A stretch of 46,516 nucleotides of DNA from contig QZJS01000023.1 of NCBI GenBank assembly GCA_003597945.1, positions 1 to 46,516 on the forward strand. The letters are read 5' to 3'. The notes below the pieces were generated by a model. That model had not been told where the DNA came from. It saw only the letters and a list, made by a program, of their open reading frames with translations, and searched no databases. Of the stretch, positions 1 through 7,152 are shown one piece after another. A program made the translations under genes and the position numbers. Each line of letters starts with the position of its first letter. Position 1 is the stretch's first letter. Source of the stretch: Desulfobacteraceae bacterium (lineage in GTDB: Bacteria > Desulfobacterota > Desulfobacteria > Desulfobacterales > Desulfosalsimonadaceae).

Positions 1-902
1 ACCATGCCCATCATGATCCATCGGCATCCGGCCGCAAAAAATGTGAAAATTAATATTTTTTGATAGGAGAACCGCTTGAAGATTTTCTCTGATGCCAGCA
101 TGACGCCGATTTCCGAAAGGGAGGCAAGCGCCCATGCCATGCCGGTAAACATGCCCGAATACCCGAGATTTTCCAGATGGATGGAAAAAAAGCCATAGTA
201 TGTGCCGTGGCTGAACAACATGACAAACGCGCAGAACAGGAAAACCACGGTTCGGCGCTTTAAAAACGGCCGCGCCACCGCTACCGCCGCCGGACCGGAG
301 GTTTTTTTACTGGCGCCCCGCGGAATGGCAAATGAAAACAGGGCCTGGAGCATCGACCCCGCAAGCACGAGCACCAGGATGATTTCCGTTGACGCCGCAT
401 CAATGGCCCTGCCCACCAGCACGACCACCACGATGAAACTCAATGATCCCCATGCCCGCAGCCGGCCGTATCCCTTTTTTTGACTCCCCAGCAGGTCCAT
501 GGAAAACGATTCCAGAAAACTGATAATAGGCGCGTAAAAAAATCCGTACAGGGCCGTGATGGCAAACATCAGTGAAAAATCCGTGGTCAGCAGATAGAGA
601 CCCCATGCCCCCATACTAATGATATTGCAGGCGATATAGATGGGCCGGCGGATCAGGAAACGGTCGGCCAGCATGCCCCACAGCATGGGGAAAAGGGCCG
701 TGGCAAGGGTCCGCAGGGAGGAGAGGACCCCGATCTGAAATCCGGAAAAGCCGAGATGATAGCAGTAAAGGTTGAAATAGGGGAGAATCACCCCCATTAC
801 CCCGAAATAGATGAAATACTGGGAACCCAGGATGATTTTGACGGACGCGTTGCCGCCGGTTGCCGGGTCGGACGTCTCTATTTTTTGATACGAACGGATC
901 AA
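1..902 (-). CDS. MFS permease, nucleoside/phenylpropionate-permease-like (partial, 3' end outside window)
   Basis: The reverse strand is open from a probable TTG start at 902 to the left edge, giving about 300 residues of a polytopic inner-membrane transporter; the C-terminus lies outside. An AGGA about 10 bases upstream of the TTG supports this start, and a TAG lies further upstream in frame. Visible features are the first membrane segment with LGSQYFIYFGVMGVILPYF, the loop LWGMLADR after the second segment, and YGRLRAWGSLSFI in the middle, which is typical of the HcaT/NupG-like MFS_1_like branch (family knowledge). A run of hydrophobic segments continues to the edge. Substrate cannot be told. 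It is transcribed away from the repeat-rich gap to its right, so it belongs with genes outside the window. No frameshift was seen in the stretches translated by hand. Confidence 0.85.
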   Translation of the reverse strand, partial: MIRSYQKIETSDPATGGNASVKIILGSQYFIYFGVMGVILPYFNLYCYHLGFSGFQIGVLSSLRTLATALFPMLWGMLADRFLIRRPIYIACNIISMGAWGLYLLTTDFSLMFAITALYGFFYAPIISFLESFSMDLLGSQKKGYGRLRAWGSLSFIVVVVLVGRAIDAASTEIILVLVLAGSMLQALFSFAIPRGASKKTSGPAAVAVARPFLKRRTVVFLFCAFVMLFSHGTYYGFFSIHLENLGYSGMFTGMAWALASLSEIGVMLASEKIFKRFSYQKILIFTFFAAGCRWIMMGM

Positions 903-941
903 ATGCTGACGGTCCTTTTTTGTTTTTTTACACTATCGACG

Positions 942-1011
942 GTTCCGCAAAAAGTCGAATTGTGCGCCCCGAAATCCACGATCTTACTAACCGTTTAATT
1001 TTTTGCGGAAC
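942..1011. repeat. Short inverted repeat (hairpin) in intergenic region
   Basis: A 12-base arm GTTCCGCAAAAA at 942-953 is perfectly complementary to TTTTTGCGGAAC at 1000-1011, with 46 bases between. It lies just upstream of the MFS start and just left of the larger palindrome at 1045-1169. The phrase GTCCCGTAAAAAGTCATC at 1024-1041 resembles one arm again, so this looks like a nest of small non-coding repeats rather than a gene. Confidence 0.5.
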
Positions 1012-1044
1012 GTCAACTGATGGTCCCGTAAAAAGTCATCATGT

Positions 1045-1169
1045 GATGGCTAAGTAAAAAGTTCGAGTTCAAGGCGTCGCAAATTCCGAGGAATGAGGCG
1101 TACATAGCGTACGCCGCAGTGACGAGGGATGCAGCGCAACGCAGAAATCGGACTTTTTACTTAGCCATC
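1045..1169. repeat. MITE-like palindromic element, 125 bp
   Basis: Perfect 18-base terminal inverted repeats, GATGGCTAAGTAAAAAGT at 1045-1062 and its complement at 1152-1169, enclose an imperfect palindrome whose centre (GGCGTAC-ATAGC-GTACGCC near 1098-1116) is itself symmetrical. The element has no coding capacity and could fold into one long hairpin. The organisation fits a non-autonomous MITE or REP-like repeat. I see no second copy in this window and no clear target-site duplication. Confidence 0.6.
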
Positions 1170-1460
1170 AAGACTTTACCAGACAAGCACGGGAAGCGCA
1201 AGCCGGTCGCCGCCGGTCGCACGGTTAAACAGGTTACCCGAATCGGTGGACCGGGTGAATTGGTCGGGGCGACAATCCTGTTTTCGAGCATAGTCTCATC
1301 CCTACATATTCCTTGACATCACGGGGTCTATCTCCTAAAAGTTGTGAGAAATCAAATGGTCATTTGTCCGTGCCCGTATCTTTCCGACGTAACCGTATCA
1401 TCGGGAACAGGGAACGTGGAATGGAAAGCACTTTAAAATGATGAAAGGAAAAAGGAATAT
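1170..1460. other. Gene-free stretch upstream of the DUF1573 gene, weak promoter candidate
   Basis: No convincing gene is seen between the palindromic element and the ATG at 1461. The only promoter-like signal is TTGACA at 1313-1318 with, 17 bases on, TAAAAG at 1336-1341. This has a good -35 but a poor -10 match, so it is a weak candidate. A purine-rich AAAAAGGAA sits directly before the ATG at 1461. Confidence 0.3.
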
Positions 1461-2252
1461 ATGACGCGCAAAATAAACAGGATAATGATAGGATTGATGA
1501 TTCTGTTTGGTATATCCTTGACCCTTTCCCCGGTGTATGCCGCCGAGGAGACGGGGGCGCCGAAGGCGGAAATGACCCGGGATGTCTATGATTTCGGTAC
1601 CGCGTACGAAGGGGTGGATGTTTATCAGGACATCACTATTAAAAATACCGGGGATGCAGATCTGGAAATTATCCGCATCGGCACCGGGTGAGGGTGCGCC
1701 ACTGTCAATTTTGACAGGATCATCCCTCCAGGTCAGGAGGGAAACATCAAACTGAGTATACAGACAAGAGGCTATGGCGGCCATCAATATAATCGTGCAA
1801 TCCAGATCAATACTAATGATCCGGACAATCCCAGTCTGAACATTCGAGTGACCGGCGATATTAAAAAATTCGTAACCATGACGCCCAATGCCGTATTTCT
1901 TACCGGCAAACATGGGGAGCCCATTTCCGAGACAGTGAGAATCATCCCTGAAACCGAGCCGGCGTTTCGGCTGCTTCAGGTCAACGCAATGAGTGGTAAA
2001 GATATCCGGCATTTTGTCACCGAAAAAGAAGTAAACGGCCGCAAATTCTATGAATTGCTTATTGAAAACGCCGCCGAGGGACCCGGCCGCTATTATGACC
2101 GGATCACCATCCTCACGGACCGCAGCGACCAGGCTCCGCTTATTGTTAATATCCGCGGGAATATACTGCCGGTTGAAACTTCTCCCGCAGGACAAAATCC
2201 TTTTGATGCCCAGGCGCCGCCGGCGGCGCCCACCGGCCCCTTGACGGAATAA
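1461..2252 (+). CDS. DUF1573 periplasmic protein with in-frame UGA (putative selenoprotein)
   Basis: Reading straight through a TGA at 1689-1691 gives one open frame of 263 residues. It has a signal peptide (residues 1-27, ending SPVYA), then a DUF1573 domain: the strand VYDFGTAYEGVDVYQDITIKN, then IIRIGTG-U-GCATV, then IPPGQEGNIKLSI and IQINTNDPDNPSLNIRV. The family normally has CGCT where this protein has U77-G-C79, so the UGA replaces exactly the first conserved Cys. No frameshift or second stop occurs downstream, and an Asn-Asp-Pro motif and Pro-rich tail follow. The protein is predicted to be exported; DUF1573 has no firm biochemical role. A good Shine-Dalgarno (AAGGAA) supports the ATG at 1461. 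The next gene starts 9 bases after its stop. The alternative is a pseudogene created by a single Cys-to-stop mutation. Confidence 0.72.
1689..1741 (+). promoter_or_regulatory. UGA codon with candidate bacterial SECIS hairpins
   Basis: After the UGA two hairpins follow. The first is CTGTCA (1702-1707) / TGACAG (1712-1717) with loop ATTT. The second is CCCTCC (1724-1729) / GGAGGG (1736-1741) with loop AGGTCA, whose GGUC resembles the apical loop known from E. coli fdhF. The second loop starts 38 bases after the UGA, at or slightly beyond the spacing usual for bacterial SECIS elements, and it overlaps codons for the conserved PPGQEG, so chance pairing is possible. Confidence 0.45.
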
Positions 2253-2261
2253 CAAAGTTCC

Positions 2262-2885
2262 ATGACCGGCATCAAGGTGATCGCGTTGGATTGCGACGGC
2301 GTTATGTTCGAGACGGTCAATGCCAACACTGCGTATTACAATGATATTCTGGCGCATTTCGGGCGTCCGCCCATGACGCCCGAACAATTCGCCTATACCC
2401 AGATGTCAACCGCCGACGAGGCCATCGCCCATCTCTTTCCGGAGCCCGAATCCTTTGCGGCGGCCCAGGCGCGCCGGAAAAAGACCGGTTACGATGCCTA
2501 TATCCGGTACATGGAGATGGACCCGGATCTGCTGTCGCTGCTGGAAAAATACAACGGTGCTTATCAAATGGCCGTGGCCACCAACCGCAGCGACACCATG
2601 CGCAAGGTGCTGGCCCAGCACGGGATTGAACGGTATTTCGACTTGGTGGTGACGGCCCTGGATGTGGCAAGGCCCAAGCCATTTCCCGATCCCCTGCTCA
2701 AGGTGATGGACCATTTCGCTATCCGTCCGGATGAGATGATCTATGTGGGTGATTCGGCCGTGGATGCGCAGGCGGCCCGGGCCGCGGGCGTTCCCATGGT
2801 GGCGTGCCGGAACCCGGATCTGGACGGTGATTTTCATATCCGGCGGCTAAATGAAATCGACGATATCCTGATGCGTCTCAATTGA
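2262..2885 (+). CDS. HAD-superfamily phosphatase, phosphoglycolate-phosphatase-like
   Basis: This 207-residue cytosolic protein is predicted to hydrolyse a small phosphorylated metabolite through an aspartyl-phosphate. All four HAD motifs are visible. Motif I is LDCDGVM near residue 9, with nucleophile and general-acid Asp residues. A helical cap domain spans about residues 20-85. Motif II is the Thr in ATNRS, motif III the Lys in RPKPFPDP, and motif IV VGDSAVDAQAA. Length and order match the HAD_2 / Gph-like group, but the substrate cannot be told. It follows the DUF1573 gene by 9 bases and ends 6 bases before the polA start, so the three are probably cotranscribed. The Shine-Dalgarno before the ATG at 2262 is poor, which suggests translational coupling. 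Confidence 0.88.
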   Translation: MTGIKVIALDCDGVMFETVNANTAYYNDILAHFGRPPMTPEQFAYTQMSTADEAIAHLFPEPESFAAAQARRKKTGYDAYIRYMEMDPDLLSLLEKYNGAYQMAVATNRSDTMRKVLAQHGIERYFDLVVTALDVARPKPFPDPLLKVMDHFAIRPDEMIYVGDSAVDAQAARAAGVPMVACRNPDLDGDFHIRRLNEIDDILMRLN

Positions 2886-2891
2886 GACAAG

Positions 2892-5585
2892 GTGATGACG
2901 GACCCCCAAAACACCCTCTTTCTTATCGACGGCACCGCCTATATCCACCGGGCGTTTCATGCCATCCGGAGTCTGAAGACTTCCAAAGGGATGCCCTCCA
3001 ACGCGGTGTTCGGATTCACCCGGATGCTCATCAAGCTCATGGCCGACAAACAGCCTGTTTACGCGGCTATGTTTTTTGATTCCAAAGGACCCACCTTCCG
3101 GCATGAAATGTTTGCCGATTACAAAGCCAACCGGCCCCCCATGCCCGACGACATGGCCGTCCAGATCCCCTATATCAAGGCCGTCACCGAGGGGTTTAAT
3201 CTGCCGGTGATCGAGATGCAGGGGTTTGAGGCCGATGATCTCATCGGTTCCTGCGCCCGGGATGCGGAAAAACATGGTTTTGAAGTGGTCATGGTTACCG
3301 GCGACAAGGATTTCATCCAGTTGATCACGGAAAAGTCCGTGATCTGGGACCCGATGAAAGATTTGACCCTGGATCGCGACAGTGTTGCAAAGGAAATGGG
3401 CATCACGCCGGAGCAGATGGTGGATATGCTGGGCCTGGCCGGCGATTCGTCAGACAACATCCCCGGCGTGCCCGGCATCGGCCCGAAAGGCGCCATCTCC
3501 CTTTTAAAGACCTTCGGGTCCATAGACAACCTTTATGAAAGCCTTGATGAGGTCAAGTCCGCGGCCCAGCGGGAAAAGCTCGCCGCCAACCGGGACCGGG
3601 CGTTTCTGAGCCGGGATCTGGCCCGGATCAGGACTGACGCACCCATTGAATTTGACATGGCATCCTTTAAACTTTCCCCGCCGGACAATGCCAAACTGGC
3701 CGTGCTTTTTAAAGAACTGGAATTTCGCCAGCTCCAGAAGGAATATCCGGCGGCATCCGGGGATTTGTACGGAAAAAAATATCACGCCATTATGGATGCC
3801 GACGCCCTGGCAGCCCTGGTCCGAACCATCGAGGAGGCAAAAACCGTTGCCCTGGATACGGAAACCACGGGCATCGACCCCATGACCGCCGACCTGGTGG
3901 GGCTTTCTTTTGCCGTAGCCGCGGACGAGGCCTTTTATATTCCCTGCGGCCATAACTACCCGGGCGTGCCGGCCCAGCTTTCGACGGATGATGTCCTTGC
4001 GGCCCTGCGGCCGGTTCTGGAAAACCCGGATATCGCCAAGGTCGGCCAGAACATCAAGTATGACTGGGCCATGCTGAGCCGTTACGGGATTGATCTGGCC
4101 GGCGTGACGTTTGACACCATGATCGCCTCCTATCTGCTCAATCCGGAAAAACGGGCACACAGCCTCGATCAGATCGCCCTGGATTATCTGGATCACAAGA
4201 TGGTTTCCTACGAGGAGGTCACCGCCGACGAAAAAGATCGCAAAATCAAAGATTTTTCCGAAGTGACCCTTGAAAAGGCGGCCCCCTATGCGTGCGAAGA
4301 TGCCGACATGACCCTGGCCGCCTATCACAAGTTAAAGCCCGAGCTTGCATCCGCGGGTCTGATGCCCCTGTTTGAAACCGTGGAGATGCCGCTGGTGCCG
4401 GTGCTGCTGAAAATGGAAAAAACCGGTATCCGGGTGGACCCGGACCGGCTCATTGAACTCTCCAAAGATCTGTCGGCAAAACTCGATCTTCTGGAGCAGG
4501 CCATTTATGCCACAGCCGGCGAGACCTTTAATATCAATTCCCCCCAGCAACTCGGCGTGATTCTGTTTGACAAGCTGAAGCTGCCGGCACAGAAGAAAAC
4601 CAAAAAGAAAACCGGCTATTCCACGGATGTGGACGTGTTGAACACCCTGGCCGGATACCATGAACTCCCGGCCCTGATTCTGGAGAACAGGACCCTGGCC
4701 AAGCTTAAATCCACGTATGCGGACGCCCTGTTCACCTTGATTCATCCCAAAACCGGTCGGATCCACACTTCGTTTAACCAGACGGTTACGGCCACGGGCC
4801 GGCTCAGCAGTTCCCAGCCCAACCTTCAGAATATACCGATCCGCACCGAGGCGGGCCGGGACATCCGCCGGGCCTTTATCCCTAAAGACGGCTGGATATT
4901 TGTTTCCATGGATTATTCCCAGATCGAGCTGCGGCTTTTAGCCCATTACGCGGGCGATGAAAGCCTGATCCGCGCCTTTGCCAATGATGAGGATATTCAT
5001 ATGCGGACAGCGGCGGACGTGTTCCAGGCCATACCGTCCATGATCACTCCGGATTTGCGGCGCCAGGCCAAGACCATTAATTTCGGGATCATCTACGGCA
5101 TGGGCGCCTACAGCCTGTCCAAAGAGCTGGGCATCAGCCAGAAAATGGCCAAGACCTATATCGATAATTATTTCAAGCGGTATAAGGGGGTCAGACAGTT
5201 TATCGACGACACCATTGAGCAGGCCCGGGAGACCGGCCGGGTTTCCACGGAACTGGGAAGGATCCGCTTTTTGCCGGAGATTAACAGCAGCGATATGCAT
5301 CAGCGGAATTTTGCCGAGCGGACCGCGGTCAACACCCGGATACAGGGAACCGCCGCGGACCTGATCAAGCTGGCCATGATCCGGGTGGACACGGCTTTTT
5401 CCGAAAAAAGGCTGTCATCGGCCATGCTGCTGTCGGTTCACGACGAACTGGTGTTTGAAGCGCCGCCCGAAGAGCTGGAAACAATGAAGTCTCTGGCCCG
5501 GGAAATCATGGAAAATGTCTGGTCCTTTTCCGTGCCCTTAAAGGTCAATGTGTCAGAGGGAAAAGACTGGGCCGAAGCCCATTGA
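2892..5585 (+). CDS. polA: DNA polymerase I
   Basis: A full-length 897-residue repair and Okazaki-fragment polymerase. The N-terminal 5'-3' exonuclease (about residues 1-290) shows FEADDLIGSCA, VTGDKDFIQL and GDSSDNIPGVPGIGPKGA. The 3'-5' proofreading exonuclease (about 300-490) keeps its acidic residues in ALDTETTGIDP and in the ACEDADMT block. The polymerase domain (about 500-897) has motif A DYSQIELRLLAHYAGD, the O-helix RRQAKTINFGIIYGMGAYS and motif C SVHDELVFE. Both exonucleases therefore appear active, as in E. coli Pol I. The frame opens with GTG at 2892; an ATG immediately follows at 2895 and either may be used. The start lies 6 bases beyond the HAD stop, indicating an operon. Long antisense open frames over this gene are codon-usage shadows. 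Confidence 0.97.
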   Translation: MMTDPQNTLFLIDGTAYIHRAFHAIRSLKTSKGMPSNAVFGFTRMLIKLMADKQPVYAAMFFDSKGPTFRHEMFADYKANRPPMPDDMAVQIPYIKAVTEGFNLPVIEMQGFEADDLIGSCARDAEKHGFEVVMVTGDKDFIQLITEKSVIWDPMKDLTLDRDSVAKEMGITPEQMVDMLGLAGDSSDNIPGVPGIGPKGAISLLKTFGSIDNLYESLDEVKSAAQREKLAANRDRAFLSRDLARIRTDAPIEFDMASFKLSPPDNAKLAVLFKELEFRQLQKEYPAASGDLYGKKYHAIMDADALAALVRTIEEAKTVALDTETTGIDPMTADLVGLSFAVAADEAFYIPCGHNYPGVPAQLSTDDVLAALRPVLENPDIAKVGQNIKYDWAMLSRYGIDLAGVTFDTMIASYLLNPEKRAHSLDQIALDYLDHKMVSYEEVTADEKDRKIKDFSEVTLEKAAPYACEDADMTLAAYHKLKPELASAGLMPLFETVEMPLVPVLLKMEKTGIRVDPDRLIELSKDLSAKLDLLEQAIYATAGETFNINSPQQLGVILFDKLKLPAQKKTKKKTGYSTDVDVLNTLAGYHELPALILENRTLAKLKSTYADALFTLIHPKTGRIHTSFNQTVTATGRLSSSQPNLQNIPIRTEAGRDIRRAFIPKDGWIFVSMDYSQIELRLLAHYAGDESLIRAFANDEDIHMRTAADVFQAIPSMITPDLRRQAKTINFGIIYGMGAYSLSKELGISQKMAKTYIDNYFKRYKGVRQFIDDTIEQARETGRVSTELGRIRFLPEINSSDMHQRNFAERTAVNTRIQGTAADLIKLAMIRVDTAFSEKRLSSAMLLSVHDELVFEAPPEELETMKSLAREIMENVWSFSVPLKVNVSEGKDWAEAH

Positions 5586-5605
5586 AGAAGAAGGGGAAAT
5601 GGGAG

Positions 5606-5630
5606 TCCGAGGGGCATTGGGACCCTCGGA
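5606..5630 (+). terminator. Hairpin after polA, no T-run
   Basis: TCCGAGGG (5606-5613) pairs perfectly with CCCTCGGA (5623-5630) around a 9-base loop, 20 bases after the polA stop. It is followed by AAATGAGG rather than a T tract, so a classical intrinsic terminator is not clear. It could equally protect the 3' end or act on the convergent small gene. Confidence 0.35.
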
Positions 5631-5674
5631 AAATGAGGGTAGATTTGAACGCCGCCCCCAATTTCAGCAGACTG

Positions 5675-5887
5675 TTATTTTTTCAGCGTCGCCTTTTGAT
5701 CGGCGGTCTCTATGACATCCTTGTGATATGACGGCCGGGCCGAGGCCTTTACCGTAGCGTCAACGGTCTGGTAAATATTGCGGAAATGATCGTGAAAGGT
5801 GGCGGGCGATATATTGCCCACCTCAATGAATTTAACGATGATTTCCTTGGCCGTCTTGAGAATCATTTCATCATCTTTTGCTGTCAT
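5675..5887 (-). CDS. Small conserved-looking hypothetical protein (70 aa)
   Basis: A 70-residue acidic-to-basic protein without signal peptide or membrane segment. The middle part, IIVKFIEVGNISPATFHDHF, is predicted helical and vaguely recalls the N-terminal half of MucR/Ros-type regulators, but the zinc-finger part is absent, so no function is assigned. A good Shine-Dalgarno (AAGGAC, 7 bases before the ATG at 5887) argues for a real gene. It is convergent with polA and divergent from map, with a 250-base spacer holding the map promoter. The C-terminal third is Lys/Ala-rich and probably disordered. Confidence 0.6.
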   Translation of the reverse strand: MTAKDDEMILKTAKEIIVKFIEVGNISPATFHDHFRNIYQTVDATVKASARPSYHKDVIETADQKATLKK

Positions 5888-5996
5888 GGCATGTCCTTAT
5901 TCTGAAATTTGCTTCAAAAAGCCTGCCGGCGGCGGGGTTTGAGCCGCTGTTTTCACATTCCCTTAGCAAAGCCTTAGACGATTGGCAATCCATTCC

Positions 5997-6026
5997 TTGA
6001 CATTCCGCTGGTCATATTCTTATGAT
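5997..6026 (+). promoter_or_regulatory. Sigma-70-type promoter for map
   Basis: TTGACA at 5997-6002 and TATGAT at 6021-6026 are separated by 18 bases, close to the housekeeping consensus. Transcription would start near 6033 and leave a leader of roughly 110 bases before the map start at 6141. No other convincing signal was seen in the 5888-6140 spacer. Confidence 0.5.
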
Positions 6027-6140
6027 GACATCACAAGCAGGCTGATTTTCAGGTTGTGCCTGTTTCATCGTATGCTGTGAAATTTGAATCCATTTCAAAA
6101 GGTTTTGCCGAGCGGGATTTGCAGTCGGTCTGGTGGGAAT

Positions 6141-7031
6141 ATGCTGAAAAACGAGTCATTGAAAATCGGAAGAAATGAGCCCTGTCCCTGCGGCAGCGGC
6201 AAGAAATACAAGAAATGTTGCATGAATGCGGATACCCCGAAACCGGTGGATGTGGCGGCCCTGTATGCCCGGAAATACGATATCCGCCTTAAGACCCCCG
6301 AGCAGATCGCGGGCATGCGTAGAACCGGCCGGCTGGTGCTGGAAACCATCGACCTGCTGGAAACCCATATCCGGCCAGGGATCACCACCAATGTCTTAAA
6401 CGATCTGGCCCACCAGCTTGCAATGGATCACGGCGCCATCCCCGCGCCCCTCAATTATCGCGGTTTTCCCAAGAGCATCTGCACATCGGTCAACGAAGTT
6501 ATCTGCCACGGCATCCCCGATGACACGCCTTTAAAGGACGGCGATATCATCAATGTGGATATCACCCATATTCTTGACGGCTATTACGCCGATGCCAGCA
6601 AGACTTTTTTTGTGGGCAGGCCCTCGGCGGACGCGGAAAAGATCGTCCGGGTGGCGGCCCAGTGCCTCAAAGAAGCTATGACCATGCTGGCCCCCGGAAA
6701 CACCATCGGCGATATCGGCTGGGCCATCCAGACGTATGCCCGCGACCAGGGCTGTTCCGTGGTGCGTGAATTTGTGGGCCACGGCATCGGCCGCCAATTC
6801 CACGAGCCCCCCCAGGTTCCCCATTACGGCAAAAAAGGAGACGGCATTCCCCTGGTGCCGGGCATGGTTTTTACGGTGGAACCCATGATCAACCTCGGCC
6901 GGGCCGAGCTCTTCATCGCCAAAGACAACTGGACTGCCATCACCCGGGACCGCAGCCTGTCGGCCCAGTTTGAGCAGACGTTCCTGATCACCGACGACGG
7001 CTACGAAAGCCTCACGCCGTTCGACCTTTAA
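6141..7031 (+). CDS. map: Methionine aminopeptidase type I with N-terminal SEC-C motif
   Basis: Removes the initiator Met from nascent proteins in the cytosol. From the ATG at 6141 it is 296 residues. Residues 11-27 form a SEC-C zinc motif ([17 protein letters not shown]), known from SecA tails and fused to some MetAPs, probably for ribosome binding. The catalytic M24 domain follows: [10 protein letters not shown] supplies the substrate-binding His, [13 protein letters not shown] two metal Asp residues, [12 protein letters not shown] a metal His, FTVEPM and the AQFEQT block the Glu ligands. All expected metal ligands are present. The frame is open upstream to a TTG at 6084, but GGTGGGA directly before 6141 and the family's usual beginning favour the ATG. 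A REP-like hairpin begins 7 bases after the stop. Confidence 0.95.
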   Translation: MLKNESLKIGRNEPCPCGSGKKYKKCCMNADTPKPVDVAALYARKYDIRLKTPEQIAGMRRTGRLVLETIDLLETHIRPGITTNVLNDLAHQLAMDHGAIPAPLNYRGFPKSICTSVNEVICHGIPDDTPLKDGDIINVDITHILDGYYADASKTFFVGRPSADAEKIVRVAAQCLKEAMTMLAPGNTIGDIGWAIQTYARDQGCSVVREFVGHGIGRQFHEPPQVPHYGKKGDGIPLVPGMVFTVEPMINLGRAELFIAKDNWTAITRDRSLSAQFEQTFLITDDGYESLTPFDL

Positions 7032-7037
7032 AGAGAC

Positions 7038-7129
7038 GGGGGTCAGGCTTTACTTATTGTCGTTTTGACGACATAATGCGAACACGAAGATACGAGCACA
7101 ATAACGACAATAAGTAAAGCCTGACCCCC
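7038..7129. repeat. REP/BIME-like 92-bp palindrome with ends identical to the transposase element at 34761-35684
   Basis: A perfect 27-base inverted repeat (7038-7064 and 7103-7129), starting GGGGGTCAGGCTTTACTTAT, flanks a 38-base loop. The arm shares 26 contiguous bases with the ends of the decayed REP-associated transposase element at 34761-35684. It lies between the convergent map and FadH-like genes, the usual place for such repeats, and could act as a two-way terminator. The last 12 bases (CCTGACCCCCAT) are repeated once directly after it. Confidence 0.8.
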
Positions 7130-7152
7130 ATCCTGACCCCCATCTCACCATC

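Noticed and set aside
1689..1691. TGA as a simple end of a 76-residue protein followed by an independent 134-residue gene
   Set aside because: The frame continues without shift, the region between (1692-1847) encodes the conserved DUF1573 core, and no ribosome site precedes the ATG at 1848.
1398..2387. 329-codon open frame on the minus strand over the DUF1573 gene
   Set aside because: It mirrors the plus-strand gene, has no ribosome site or recognisable motif, and the plus strand shows signal peptide and DUF1573 motifs. It is open because of codon bias.
3504..4328. 274-codon minus-strand frame inside polA
   Set aside because: Antisense to the conserved exonuclease and polymerase domains, with no family signature; a shadow frame.
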